A stretch of DNA of 50,926 nucleotides from JBGPRB01 sp964422155. GTDB lineage: Bacteria; Chloroflexota; Dehalococcoidia; Dehalococcoidales; RBG-16-60-22. This document shows, piece after piece, positions 1 through 6,875 of the stretch. A model generated the notes under the pieces. The model saw only the letters and a program-made list of their open reading frames with translations, did no database searches and was not told where the DNA came from. Each line of letters starts with the position of its first letter. Positions within the stretch are counted from its first letter, which is position 1. The DNA is taken from positions 1 to 50,926 of the forward strand of contig CAYQZZ010000008.1 in assembly GCA_964422155.1 (NCBI GenBank), read 5' to 3'. The translations under genes were made by a program, and so were the position numbers.

Positions 1-91
1 TGCCCACGATATTAAGTTTTTCCAGTTTAGTCACCCCTTTTGGCTATCTGGCTAGAGGGCAAATCTGCCAGCTTCACCTAGTAGTCAGCTT

Positions 92-122
92 CCGTTAAGC
101 TGCGAGACGCTAGCCTTAACGG
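92..122. terminator. Hairpin beyond the 3' end of the zinc-ribbon gene
   Basis: CCGTTAAG at 92-99 pairs perfectly with CTTAACGG at 115-122, and an inner GCG/CGC stem closes a short loop. It lies about 30 bp past the stop of the minus-strand gene ending at 153. No T-run follows on either strand, so a terminator role is only a guess. Confidence 0.35.
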
Positions 123-152
123 TGCTGCCACTATAGTATTTGGGCAAAGGGG

Positions 153-938
153 CTAAAACCTTTCACTCTGAAACAGATTATTTTGCTCTCGCTTACGCCA
201 TCGGCAAAGGTAAATCATTTCAGCATTAGTAAGGGCTGTCCCATCCCGTATCTTTTCGCCGATGAGTATCAGCCGTTCTGGACTGGTCAATAGGAAGGTC
301 TTATAGTCCAGCCAAGCGTCTAAGTCTAACGTCTTGTTATCTGCTATCAGGTTGCCAAGCTCGGTCAAATTGCCTTCACTGTCTGCTATAGGCTTATTAA
401 GGCTCTCTATCTTGACCAGCTTCGGACATTTTCCGTATAGCCAGTCTCTCTTACACTTCTGCCGTTGCTTATTGCTACACTGCCCGCAATCTAAGCCGTT
501 AATGTGTCTGTAGTGGTCTCTCCAGTATTGAGCTTTGGTAAAGCTGGCAATCCGATACATCCAGCTAGGGTTATCAGGTTTATGTCCGTTGTTTCTGCCG
601 GCATCGGCAAGGTTGACTATTATCGTATGGAGTAAGTCCTCTCGGTCTGGCACACTGTTGGCAAACGGCAATGCTACCTTATAATAGGTTAGCCATTCGC
701 CTTCCAGATGGTCATAGCCGTTGCCGTTACAATTAGCTTGTCTTTTCCTGCCGTTAGACCTAGACTTGATGTGGCGGGGCTTTGACGTGGCGGTTATACA
801 GCTTGCTGGCTTATTGCACCACGGACAAACGCCCTGCCACTCTTGTAGTGTCCAGACCTTACCGCATCGGCTACAATGCCCTTGCGGATTGCCGTTATCG
901 CCGTTTGGTACTGCTGGTGCAGCTACGTTTGAACTCAT
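153..938 (-). CDS. Zinc-ribbon protein with sigma-factor-like layout
   Basis: Unrecognised 261-residue protein. Seen: an N-terminal zinc ribbon (CSRCG near residue 22 and CPWC near 38), a basic linker, a central helical part, then a cysteine cluster (CGQC, two further Cys at seven-residue spacing) near 150-170. The stretch from about 95 to 140 reads like sigma-70 region 2 (an acidic DREDLL segment, then WMYRIA and basic helices), and SLNKPIADSEGNLTELGNL resembles the linker before sigma region 4, but no clear region-4 HTH is visible. The start is supported by AAGGGGGT just upstream. It sits at the left edge of an integrative element. A phage or element sigma-like regulator is inference; a plain DNA-binding protein is equally possible. 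Confidence 0.6.
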   Translation of the reverse strand: MSSNVAAPAVPNGDNGNPQGHCSRCGKVWTLQEWQGVCPWCNKPASCITATSKPRHIKSRSNGRKRQANCNGNGYDHLEGEWLTYYKVALPFANSVPDREDLLHTIIVNLADAGRNNGHKPDNPSWMYRIASFTKAQYWRDHYRHINGLDCGQCSNKQRQKCKRDWLYGKCPKLVKIESLNKPIADSEGNLTELGNLIADNKTLDLDAWLDYKTFLLTSPERLILIGEKIRDGTALTNAEMIYLCRWRKREQNNLFQSERF

Positions 939-1255
939 GTTTACCCCCTTTCAAAGAGGGCAAGCGTTCAGGTAAAGGCTCTGTTCGTATTCAGTTTTTA
1001 AGGTGCTTTTTGTGTTTTCTAGCTTCATTATGTAACAAAAAGTCATTAAGTTATCTTTCAAGCATTAGCTACATTCTCACCCCCTCCCCCAGGGGCTGAC
1101 TTTGAAAATAAAGAAAAACTTTGAGACTGGAGACGGATGATAGAGTGGAAAGGCAGCGTTAATAAGCATCAGCGCGAAGTGTGGCTACTTCGCAATAGCT
1201 GAGACTGTGAGAGCAAAAAACAGATGGGTGAATATACTTTGTGGGAGAAACTACC
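939..1255. other. Intergenic stretch upstream of the zinc-ribbon gene
   Basis: I see no coding sequence here; the plus-strand open frames crossing 721-1099 are shadows or low-quality. The left part must carry the promoter of the minus-strand gene ending at 153. No confident promoter, RNA or repeat was recognised. Confidence 0.5.
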
Positions 1256-1298
1256 TGGCAACGGCGGGACTTGAACCAGTTACCTGGGGGCTTATGAG
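1256..1298 (-). other. tRNA(CAT) 3'-half remnant, candidate att site
   Basis: Read on the minus strand, this begins with an anticodon-loop-like CTCATAA, followed by GCCCC, a variable-loop-like AGGT, a T-loop GGTTCAAGTCC and an acceptor-like CGTTGCCA end. The 5' half of a tRNA (D arm, acceptor 5' strand) is absent. The T-stem does not pair fully (ACTGG against CCCGC), as expected for a recombined or decayed copy. It lies directly beyond the recombinase cassette at 1324-3282, where an attachment site is expected. The tRNA origin is inference from pattern. Confidence 0.5.
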
Positions 1299-1323
1299 TT
1301 CTGTGTTCTTTCTCTGCGTTGCC

Positions 1324-1890
1324 CTATGTGCCGGTATTTCTGACCTTGCGGTGGGGCCAGCCGGTTTGCTTCGATTGATGGCTGCGGCTATTTTCGGGGT
1401 ACAGGGCATATTGGGGATTTGACCAGAGAGCCTCATCCGCCTCTCTGCCGGCTACGGTCAGGCGATAGTAGGTGCGGTCCGGCGCCTGTGGATAGTTGTC
1501 CTGGATGGACGAGGCGCCGGTCTCAGTAGTAGTCTCGACCCATCCGAGTCTTTTCAACATGCCGAAGTACACGAGGAAGGAGTGATATCTCATGCGCGTG
1601 AACTTGCGGGAGACCTTCTTCAGTTCGCGTTCACGGACCTTCTCCGCCTGATCCTCGGTGATATCGGTGCCGGACAGCACCACGCGGCTGATGATTCTCT
1701 CGGCACGTTCCCGGGCGGTGGCCCGGGCGAGCGCCTCTTTGTACTCGTAGTTGATGTCCGCCTGGGGAGCCCCACGCTCCGGGTCTATTGGTGTGGAACC
1801 TTCCGTCCCTTTACCTAAAAGGTACTCCCGGATAAACCAGCCGCACCCAAAGGGCCGGAGGAATCCGCCTCTATTGGGTCTGAGGTCCAT
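1324..1890 (-). CDS. Hypothetical winged-helix-like protein of the recombinase cassette
   Basis: Protein of 188 residues with no family I recognise. The middle is highly charged and helical (many Arg/Glu, residues 50-100). The region near 105-155 has a winged-helix look: a hydrophobic helix with MLKRLGWVE, then YYRLTVAGREADEAL, a pattern common at the end of small wHTH domains. The start overlaps the end of the upstream recombinase gene by 20 bp, so they are probably translationally linked; GAGGT precedes the ATG by 8 nt. It is the last gene before the tRNA remnant. A regulatory or recombination accessory role is inference. Confidence 0.6.
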   Translation of the reverse strand: MDLRPNRGGFLRPFGCGWFIREYLLGKGTEGSTPIDPERGAPQADINYEYKEALARATARERAERIISRVVLSGTDITEDQAEKVRERELKKVSRKFTRMRYHSFLVYFGMLKRLGWVETTTETGASSIQDNYPQAPDRTYYRLTVAGREADEALWSNPQYALYPENSRSHQSKQTGWPHRKVRNTGT

Positions 1891-2584
1891 CTGGCTTTAC
1901 CTCTTTCTTCCATAATCTGTCATACCAGTCTTTTAGCTCCTCACCGGCTACCTTCCTGTATTTAGCGGTGGTGTTGAAGGAAACATGTCCTAAATGTTCC
2001 TGAAGAAGTCTCAGTCCATCCCCAGAATCATCCAGCTTCATTGCATGGACGGCAAAGGCGTCTCGCAGCCGGTGCGGACTAATATTGTGTACTTTCCCTG
2101 TATCAGTGTTGGCCAGCTTGGGTAACCGGGCTCTCTCAGCACATTCTTTAACAATTTGCCAGGCGCGATGCCGGTTGATGCCAAATATGAGCATCTTCCC
2201 TTCTCGTTTCACTGGACCTCCCCGTTTAATGTAATCCCTCAACATCTCCAAAGTATCGCTGTCTAAGGGTAGCGTTCTCACTCTACGGTGTTCTTGCTCC
2301 CTGGCAACGGCTTCCTTTACCGTCGCGCCGCACTTGGGACAGAAGGCGTGACTCTTCCCTAACCTGGCACCACATTGAGGGCAGGCAAGCTTAATGCGTG
2401 ACTTGAGATGCTGGATAGTGACGGTGCCCTCAGCGAAATCGATGTCGTCAGCAGCCAAAGATAAGGCTTCTGAAATCCGGCAACCAAGATGGAACAGGAG
2501 ACTGATCAGCAACTTATCCCGCATATTAGTTGCTTCTTTCTCTAATCTTTGGATTTCTCCAGCTTCTAGATAGGCTTTAGTCAT
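1871..2584 (-). CDS. Short tyrosine recombinase with zinc-ribbon insert
   Basis: Catalyses site-specific DNA strand exchange. Catalytic signatures are present in order: Arg in GCRISEAL, the HRLR (HxxR) box, LGH and the nucleophile Tyr in TTAKYRKV. Two features are unusual. The protein, about 237 residues, starts almost at the catalytic domain and lacks the usual N-terminal SAM-like core-binding domain. A four-cysteine ribbon (CPQCG, then CPKCG) is inserted between the first Arg and the beta-hairpin that should carry the Lys. I chose the ATG at 2584, not 2605, because GGGAGG lies 6 nt upstream. It is the third gene of a four-gene minus-strand cassette, and presumably drives excision or integration at the remnant near 1256. 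Confidence 0.85.
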   Translation of the reverse strand: MTKAYLEAGEIQRLEKEATNMRDKLLISLLFHLGCRISEALSLAADDIDFAEGTVTIQHLKSRIKLACPQCGARLGKSHAFCPKCGATVKEAVAREQEHRRVRTLPLDSDTLEMLRDYIKRGGPVKREGKMLIFGINRHRAWQIVKECAERARLPKLANTDTGKVHNISPHRLRDAFAVHAMKLDDSGDGLRLLQEHLGHVSFNTTAKYRKVAGEELKDWYDRLWKKEVKPDGPQTQ

Positions 2585-2605
2585 CAGTAGCCTCCCAGGT
2601 ACCAA

Positions 2606-2986
2606 CTAGAGTTGGCGCTTCCGTTTGTTACATTCTGCGTGACCCCACCCATGTTCAACCATGTATCTACTGGCAGCTTCTTTAGCTTTCTGGCTTGTCA
2701 GCGTGATCGGATTTCCACATATTCTGCAAGGGTAAGTAACCATATAGAGATTCTTAGCCTCTTTATAGCCTAGCTGCCTGGCCTCGTCAGATGGTCTTAC
2801 TTTGACTTCAAGCTCACCAGCAAGAACCCTCAGGGCGTCCGCTAAACTCATGCCTTGTTTGGTGAGAACTCCGCGGAGCCTATCACGCGTTTCCTTTGCT
2901 AGCCGGGCGCTTACCGTCGGGTTTTCTTTCTCATACTTTTCTCGAGACGGCGATTTTCTCCTCTTGTCACCCTCACCTTTTTTCAT
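2606..2986 (-). CDS. Ribbon-helix-helix/zinc protein
   Basis: Protein of 126 residues. Residues 22-60 (TVSARLAKETRDRLRGVL then SLADALRVLAGE) look like a CopG/Arc-type ribbon-helix-helix DNA-binding domain. The C-terminal part has a CRICG pair and a HGWGHAEC pair that could bind one zinc. The start overlaps the stop of the upstream excisionase-like gene by 4 bp, so the two are co-translated. An element-borne transcription regulator, perhaps controlling the recombinase, is inference; no specific family was recognised. Confidence 0.65.
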   Translation of the reverse strand: MKKGEGDKRRKSPSREKYEKENPTVSARLAKETRDRLRGVLTKQGMSLADALRVLAGELEVKVRPSDEARQLGYKEAKNLYMVTYPCRICGNPITLTSQKAKEAASRYMVEHGWGHAECNKRKRQL

Positions 2987-3282
2987 CTTTTTACCTCCGT
3001 AAGTGTATTTCGTGAACGGCTCGCCTCCCGTTTGTCGCCCGGCGTCTCGGTCTGGCCTAACATGCGTTCCAGAGCAATCTTCGGTACCAGCAAGCGCTTC
3101 CCGAGGCGGAGAACTGGTATCTGCCCGGAACGAGCCAGTTCATAGGCGAGCCCTCTTGAGATGCCGAGCATCCTGGCTGTCTCGGGAATGCTGAAACACA
3201 ACCTATCCTCGTTTTCCTTCGTTGGTTGGCTAACGTCAGACAAGTCCCTCTCCCCCTCGCTTGCAGGGTTTTTCTGTTTCAT
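2983..3282 (-). CDS. Excisionase-family helix-turn-helix protein
   Basis: Protein of 99 residues with a 35-residue hydrophilic N-terminus, then a MerR/excisionase-type HTH: SIPETARMLGISRGLAYELA, then IPVLRLGKRLLVPKIALERML. This is the classic helix-turn-helix plus wing of DNA-binding excisionase proteins. AGAGGT lies 6 nt before the ATG. It is the first gene of the minus-strand cassette and divergent from the 3416 gene and integrase. It probably acts as a recombination directionality factor, or as a repressor at the repeated GTTCGT sites between the two operons. Confidence 0.75.
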   Translation of the reverse strand: MKQKNPASEGERDLSDVSQPTKENEDRLCFSIPETARMLGISRGLAYELARSGQIPVLRLGKRLLVPKIALERMLGQTETPGDKREASRSRNTLTEVKR

Positions 3283-3292
3283 GCCGTACCTC

Positions 3293-3321
3293 TTGACAAG
3301 TAACGAACTATGTGTTATGAT
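3293..3321 (+). promoter_or_regulatory. Near-consensus sigma-70 promoter for the integrase operon
   Basis: TTGACA at 3293-3298 and TATGAT at 3316-3321 are separated by 17 bp. It reads toward the 3416 gene and the integrase, with a start expected near 3328. It lies just upstream of the divergent excisionase-like gene. Confidence 0.75.
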
Positions 3322-3360
3322 ATTTTCGTGGTTATTACGAACATATGATAATAAGTTCGT
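3303..3360. promoter_or_regulatory. Cluster of GTTCGT/ACGAAC boxes, candidate operator
   Basis: ACGAAC occurs at 3303-3308 and 3337-3342, GTTCGT at 3355-3360, and a degenerate TTTCGTG at 3324-3330. Boxes 3337-3342 and 3355-3360 form an inverted pair. The first lies inside the promoter spacer and the others just downstream of the -10, so a protein bound there would block transcription. The regulator is unknown; an HTH or RHH protein of the divergent cassette is the obvious candidate. Confidence 0.5.
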
Positions 3361-3415
3361 GATTAGTGTATCATAAATGAGAACTATTTGTCAATAAGCA
3401 AAAGGAGATAACCCT

Positions 3416-3808
3416 ATGAAACGGTTCAAAACAGATCTTAAATTATTCGTGCTAAATGAACGCTCTGAAGGGAAGGGGTGGAAGATAATTAAGGAGCGAA
3501 TCAGGCAGAGATTTAACATTGAGCCGCCGACGACCAGGGCCATGCAGAAGTGGGAAAAAAGACTGGACCGGGCGGCGCTAAACGCTGAGCTTATGAAGGA
3601 CATTAAAGGTGAGATGCCTGTGATTGAGGCCGAGGCGCAGTTACGCTTTGCCCAGGATCTACTCCCCACATTGTGGAAGGCAAGGGAAGCTGGGCAGGAC
3701 ATGGAGCTTGCCGGCTGGAAATGGTTTCTCCACTTTATTGATAGCAGACTTGGCAGCCAGGGATTTGAGCATCTGGTCAATGAGTACATGTCGGAGCGGA
3801 AGATATAG
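3416..3808 (+). CDS. Hypothetical protein upstream of integrase
   Basis: Protein of 130 residues, unrecognised. It is basic and helical at the N-terminus, with a segment (LKLFVLNERSEGKGWKII then a Thr-Thr-Arg-Ala-Met-Gln motif) that could form an HTH-like fold. No cysteine pairs or membrane segments are seen. The start has a good AAAGGAG 8 nt upstream and follows the near-consensus promoter at 3293-3321. Only 37 bp separate it from the integrase start, so they are likely one operon. A role as integrase accessory or control protein is inference from position. Confidence 0.65.
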   Translation: MKRFKTDLKLFVLNERSEGKGWKIIKERIRQRFNIEPPTTRAMQKWEKRLDRAALNAELMKDIKGEMPVIEAEAQLRFAQDLLPTLWKAREAGQDMELAGWKWFLHFIDSRLGSQGFEHLVNEYMSERKI

Positions 3809-3845
3809 ACCGCCAATCCCTGCATTTCGTAACAGGAGGGAGAAA

Positions 3846-5024
3846 ATGAGAGGCTCAATAATCAAAAGAGGTAAGAGTAGCTATACCGTAGTCCTTAACC
3901 TGGGGAATGATCCCACCACTGGCAAGCGTAAACAGCAGTGGGTTAGCGTCAAGGGCACTAAGAAGGACGCCGAAAAGAAGCTCTCAGAGCTGCTTACCCA
4001 AATTGACACCGGCACGTTTATGAAGCCAGCTAAGACTACACTGGGGGAATTTCTTGAACGATGGCTAAAGGACTACGCCTGGCCTAACTTGGCTCCCCGG
4101 ACTAGCGAAGGTTATGAAACTATTGTCAGGCAGCATCTTATACCTAAGCTGGGGAATATGACCTTAACACAGCTTAAGCCCGAACACCTGCAAAAGTATT
4201 ATACGGAGATGCTGAGTAGCGGGCGATACAATATCTCGGGTGGCTTAAGCGCCCAGACAGTAAGGCACCACCATACCGCCTTACACAAGGCTCTGCAAAC
4301 TGCGGTAGAGTGGGGCTTGTTAGGCCGCAATGTAGCCGATGCTGTTAGACCGCCCCGGGCGCAACGTCCAGAGATGCATACCTGGGAGGAAGATGATGTG
4401 ACCCGTTTCCTTGAAGCCGCCAAAGACACACCTTATTATGCGTTATTCTATACCGCCCTCTTTACCGGCATGAGGCGGTCTGAACTTTTAGCCCTGCGCT
4501 GGCAAGACGTGGACTTGCTATTGAGTCATATTTATGTGAGTCGCAGTTTACACCAGCTCAGGGACGCTAGCTTTGTTTTCAGACAACCCAAGACGGCTAA
4601 GGCAAGGCGGACAGTTGCGTTACCCCCGTCTGCCATCCTGGTACTTAATGAACACCGCGAGAAGCGAAAACTGGACCGTGCTATGCTGGGAACACCCCTA
4701 ACCGATGATGACTTAGTTTTCAGTCACCTTAACGGCAAGCCCATACGTCCCAATACGGTTACCCGCGCCTGGATTGTGCTGGCCGCCCATGCCGGTGTCA
4801 AGGTGATACGCCTTCACGATGCAAGGCACACCCACGCTTCACTTATGCTCAAGCAAGGCATACACCCCAAGATAGTCCAAGAGCGCCTCGGCCACTCTAC
4901 CATAGCGGTGACTTTGGACACCTACTCGCATGTTGCTCCTGGGCTTCAGGAAGCTGCGGCCAAACGCTTTGACGAGGCGTTTACTACCAAGTATAATGAA
5001 CATGCCGGTGAAACGGTGCGTTAG
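3846..5024 (+). CDS. int: Phage/ICE-type tyrosine integrase
   Basis: Integrase of 392 residues with the full three-domain layout: an N-terminal arm-binding domain (a KQQWVSVKGTKKDAEK region), a SAM-like core-binding domain (near residues 70-140), and a catalytic domain with Arg in TGMRRSELLALRW, HDARHTH (HxxR), RLGHS and the nucleophile Tyr in DTYSHV. It inserts or excises a mobile element between attachment sites. The open frame continues 74 codons upstream, but the ATG at 3846 follows AGGAGGGA and gives the usual family start, so the longer reading is rejected. The gene ends 79 bp before tRNA-Ser. That tRNA is a likely target, although integrases usually face the tRNA 3' end. Confidence 0.93.
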   Translation: MRGSIIKRGKSSYTVVLNLGNDPTTGKRKQQWVSVKGTKKDAEKKLSELLTQIDTGTFMKPAKTTLGEFLERWLKDYAWPNLAPRTSEGYETIVRQHLIPKLGNMTLTQLKPEHLQKYYTEMLSSGRYNISGGLSAQTVRHHHTALHKALQTAVEWGLLGRNVADAVRPPRAQRPEMHTWEEDDVTRFLEAAKDTPYYALFYTALFTGMRRSELLALRWQDVDLLLSHIYVSRSLHQLRDASFVFRQPKTAKARRTVALPPSAILVLNEHREKRKLDRAMLGTPLTDDDLVFSHLNGKPIRPNTVTRAWIVLAAHAGVKVIRLHDARHTHASLMLKQGIHPKIVQERLGHSTIAVTLDTYSHVAPGLQEAAAKRFDEAFTTKYNEHAGETVR

Positions 5025-5103
5025 CAATCCGTTAGCAAATCTATATTATGTAATCTCGGTAAACGGCTTATATAGGGATAAATTAGCTTCATATTAGATA
5101 GAT

Positions 5104-5194
5104 GGAGGGGTGTCCGAGTGGCCTATGGTGACGGTCTTGAAAACCGTTTCCCGATTATATCGGGACGTGGGTTCGAATCCCACCCCCTCCGCCA
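5104..5194 (+). tRNA. tRNA-Ser(UGA)
   Basis: Acceptor GGAGGGG pairs with CCCCTCC before discriminator G and an encoded CCA. The anticodon loop CTTGAAA gives anticodon TGA. A long variable arm (CCCGATTATATCGGG) is the class II mark of tRNA-Ser, and the T arm GTGGG-TTCGAAT-CCCAC is perfect. It lies just past the integrase and may be its attachment site. Confidence 0.97.
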
Positions 5195-5286
5195 GCCGAC
5201 GCCAAGGCTTTGGCTGGCAAGCCAGATGGACTATTTGATGCACGTTTAAATTTTATTGGGGAGGTCTCTATTACCACAGCGAATCC

Positions 5287-5387
5287 TTTAGCCATCGTAG
5301 CTCGATTAGAGCGTAGTTGGCTTTAGCCATCGTAGCTCGATTAGAGCGTAGTTGGCTTTAGCCGTCGAAGCTTTAGCGTAGACGGCC
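5287..5387. repeat. 35-bp tandem repeat, about 2.9 copies
   Basis: Two identical 35-bp units at 5287-5321 and 5322-5356 are followed by a diverged third unit at 5357-5387. Each unit is an imperfect hairpin (GCCA outer arm against TGGC, GCTC inner arm against GAGC). It lies between tRNA-Ser and the antiporter gene. With no spacers it is not a CRISPR. Confidence 0.9.
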
Positions 5388-5445
5388 ACTCTTAAAGAAA
5401 TAAGACACTTTGTCTGAGAAAGCAGCGGAAAGGTCTCACTAATTA

Positions 5446-6516
5446 ATGTCGCGTCAGTATCGGCTCCCTCAATTACATACTCTCGATATCTTTTTGATAT
5501 TTATTCCTATCTCGATTATTATTTATTACCTTAATTTCAACCCGGTAATTTCTTTTATCGCCACAGGGGCTGCCATCATCGGCGTTTCTCATATTATCAT
5601 AGAGGCGACCGGCATCATCGCCCAGCACGTTTCCAGCACCATTTCCGCCCTGATAAACGCCACCTTCGGCAATGCTATCGAATTTTTCATTGCCGTTTTC
5701 TCTCTGCGCCAAGGCCTGGTGGATATGGTCAAGGCTTCCATGGTCGGCTCAATCATTATTAATGTCCTGCTTCTTATCGGCCTGTCGATGTTTTTTGGAG
5801 GGCTTAAGTACAAGGAGCAGAGATTCAATAAGGACTCGGCCGGCCTTTCTTCGACGATGCTTATCATCGTGGTGGTCGGGCTGGTATTACCGTCAATGTA
5901 CGATATGCTACAGTCCAAACCCGCTCCGGCGATGAGCCTGGCGGTATCGATAGTACTGGGTATTGTGTACCTGCTCAGCCTGCTCTATACACTGGTGACA
6001 CACAAGCACCTGTTCGTGGTAGAGCGCGAGGTGCCGTCACCTCCGACTCGCCGCCCCTGGTCCCTCCGTACGGCTATTATCATCCTTCTCATCGCCATCG
6101 GTCTGGGCAGCTTCGAGTCTTACCTGCTGGTCAATACCATCACCCCCCTCATCTACGATATGGGGCTAACGCAGAGATTCGTCGGTCTGGTGCTTATCGC
6201 CTTTTTGACCAACATTTCGGAGCATATCAGCGCGGTAAGTTTCGCCCGGCGCGATAATATGACCATGTCACTGGAAATCGGCATGAGTTCGGCCTTGCAG
6301 ATTGCTCTATTCGTGGTACCGGTGCTGGTGCTGTTCAGCTCTACTCTTACCGGCAATGCCATGGACCTTGTGTTCGGTCCGTTTTCACTGGTAGCCCTGG
6401 TGATGACGGCCATGATTGCCAACTATATCAGCGCCGACGGTATCTGCCATTGGCTGGAAGGCGTCCTGTTGATTGCCGTCTATCTGCTGATTGCGATTGC
6501 GTTTTATTTTATTTAA
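5446..6516 (+). CDS. cax: Ca2+/H+ antiporter (CaCA family)
   Basis: Integral membrane cation/proton exchanger of 356 residues, expected to pump Ca2+ out of the cytoplasm using the proton gradient. Around eleven hydrophobic segments are visible. The first alpha repeat carries the family signature NATFGNAIEFFIAVFSL followed by VKASMVGSIIINVLLLIG. The second repeat keeps the equivalent FLTNISEHISAVSFARR with a Glu, though GNA is changed to TNI. Length fits bacterial CAX/ChaA proteins. The ribosome site before ATG is poor (GAAAGG about 15 nt upstream). Its last 86 bp are duplicated at 7311-7396, beyond the hicAB pair. Confidence 0.88.
   Translation: MSRQYRLPQLHTLDIFLIFIPISIIIYYLNFNPVISFIATGAAIIGVSHIIIEATGIIAQHVSSTISALINATFGNAIEFFIAVFSLRQGLVDMVKASMVGSIIINVLLLIGLSMFFGGLKYKEQRFNKDSAGLSSTMLIIVVVGLVLPSMYDMLQSKPAPAMSLAVSIVLGIVYLLSLLYTLVTHKHLFVVEREVPSPPTRRPWSLRTAIIILLIAIGLGSFESYLLVNTITPLIYDMGLTQRFVGLVLIAFLTNISEHISAVSFARRDNMTMSLEIGMSSALQIALFVVPVLVLFSSTLTGNAMDLVFGPFSLVALVMTAMIANYISADGICHWLEGVLLIAVYLLIAIAFYFI
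6431..6516 (+). repeat. Direct repeat copy 1 (3' end of antiporter gene)
   Basis: This 86-bp stretch, the last 28 codons plus stop of the antiporter gene, matches 7311-7396 at 79 of 86 positions by eye. The two copies bracket hicAB. Confidence 0.9.
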
Positions 6517-6576
6517 TTCGTTCACTTTTCCAAATATCACTTCTTAAAATATCTCACGAAATCAGTCTCAAAGCGT

Positions 6577-6605
6577 TTGACAAGTGGTGTCATATATGAT
6601 ACCAT
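6577..6605 (+). promoter_or_regulatory. Candidate hicAB promoter with overlapping palindrome
   Basis: TTGACA at 6577-6582 and TACCAT at 6600-6605 have 17-bp spacing. An imperfect palindrome (GGTGTCAT, AT, ATGATACC) at 6586-6603 fills the spacer, a fitting place for autorepression by the RHH-containing HicB. The -10 is weak (4 of 6). Confidence 0.45.
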
Positions 6606-6635
6606 CATTGTGAACATATAGAAAGGCAATGGTAA

Positions 6636-6854
6636 GTGTCCAAACGAGATAAGAGCGAGGAGAAAATCAGGAATAATCCCAGTAATGTTTCTCTGGGCGA
6701 CTTTGAAGCTCTTATCAATCGTTACGGCTACATTAAAGAGGGCGGCAAGCACCCCCAGGCTGTAATCGGCATGGATAAGATGCCTTACAGAAGAGAAAAT
6801 CCTGTCAAGACTGCCTACGTGAAGCAGCTTCTGAGCTTCATCGACAGGCTGTGA
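6636..6854 (+). CDS. hicA: HicA-family toxin
   Basis: Small basic protein of 72 residues. The pattern NVSLGDFEALINRYGYIKEGGKHPQA followed by MPYRRENPVKTAYVKQLLSFID is the double-stranded-RNA-binding-like fold of HicA mRNA interferases. The conserved His that acts in RNA cleavage is in GGKHP. Translation starts at GTG (6636) behind AAAGG; the nearby ATG at 6629 is in another frame. The gene is 21 bp upstream of hicB, the normal toxin-first order. HicA cleaves mRNA when free and is held inactive by HicB; activity here is untested. Confidence 0.82.
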   Translation: MSKRDKSEEKIRNNPSNVSLGDFEALINRYGYIKEGGKHPQAVIGMDKMPYRRENPVKTAYVKQLLSFIDRL

Positions 6855-6875
6855 ATTAAGTAGTAGGAGAGCATC

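Noticed and set aside
1207..1436. Small proteins overlapping the tRNA remnant
   Set aside because: The apparent peptide end VTGSSPA is the usual false translation of a tRNA T-arm.
3624..3845. Longer N-terminus for the plus-strand integrase
   Set aside because: It overlaps the 3416-3808 gene in another frame and lacks family similarity; a strong ribosome site sits before ATG 3846.
5287..5387. CRISPR array after tRNA-Ser
   Set aside because: Units are directly adjacent with no spacers and there are no cas genes.
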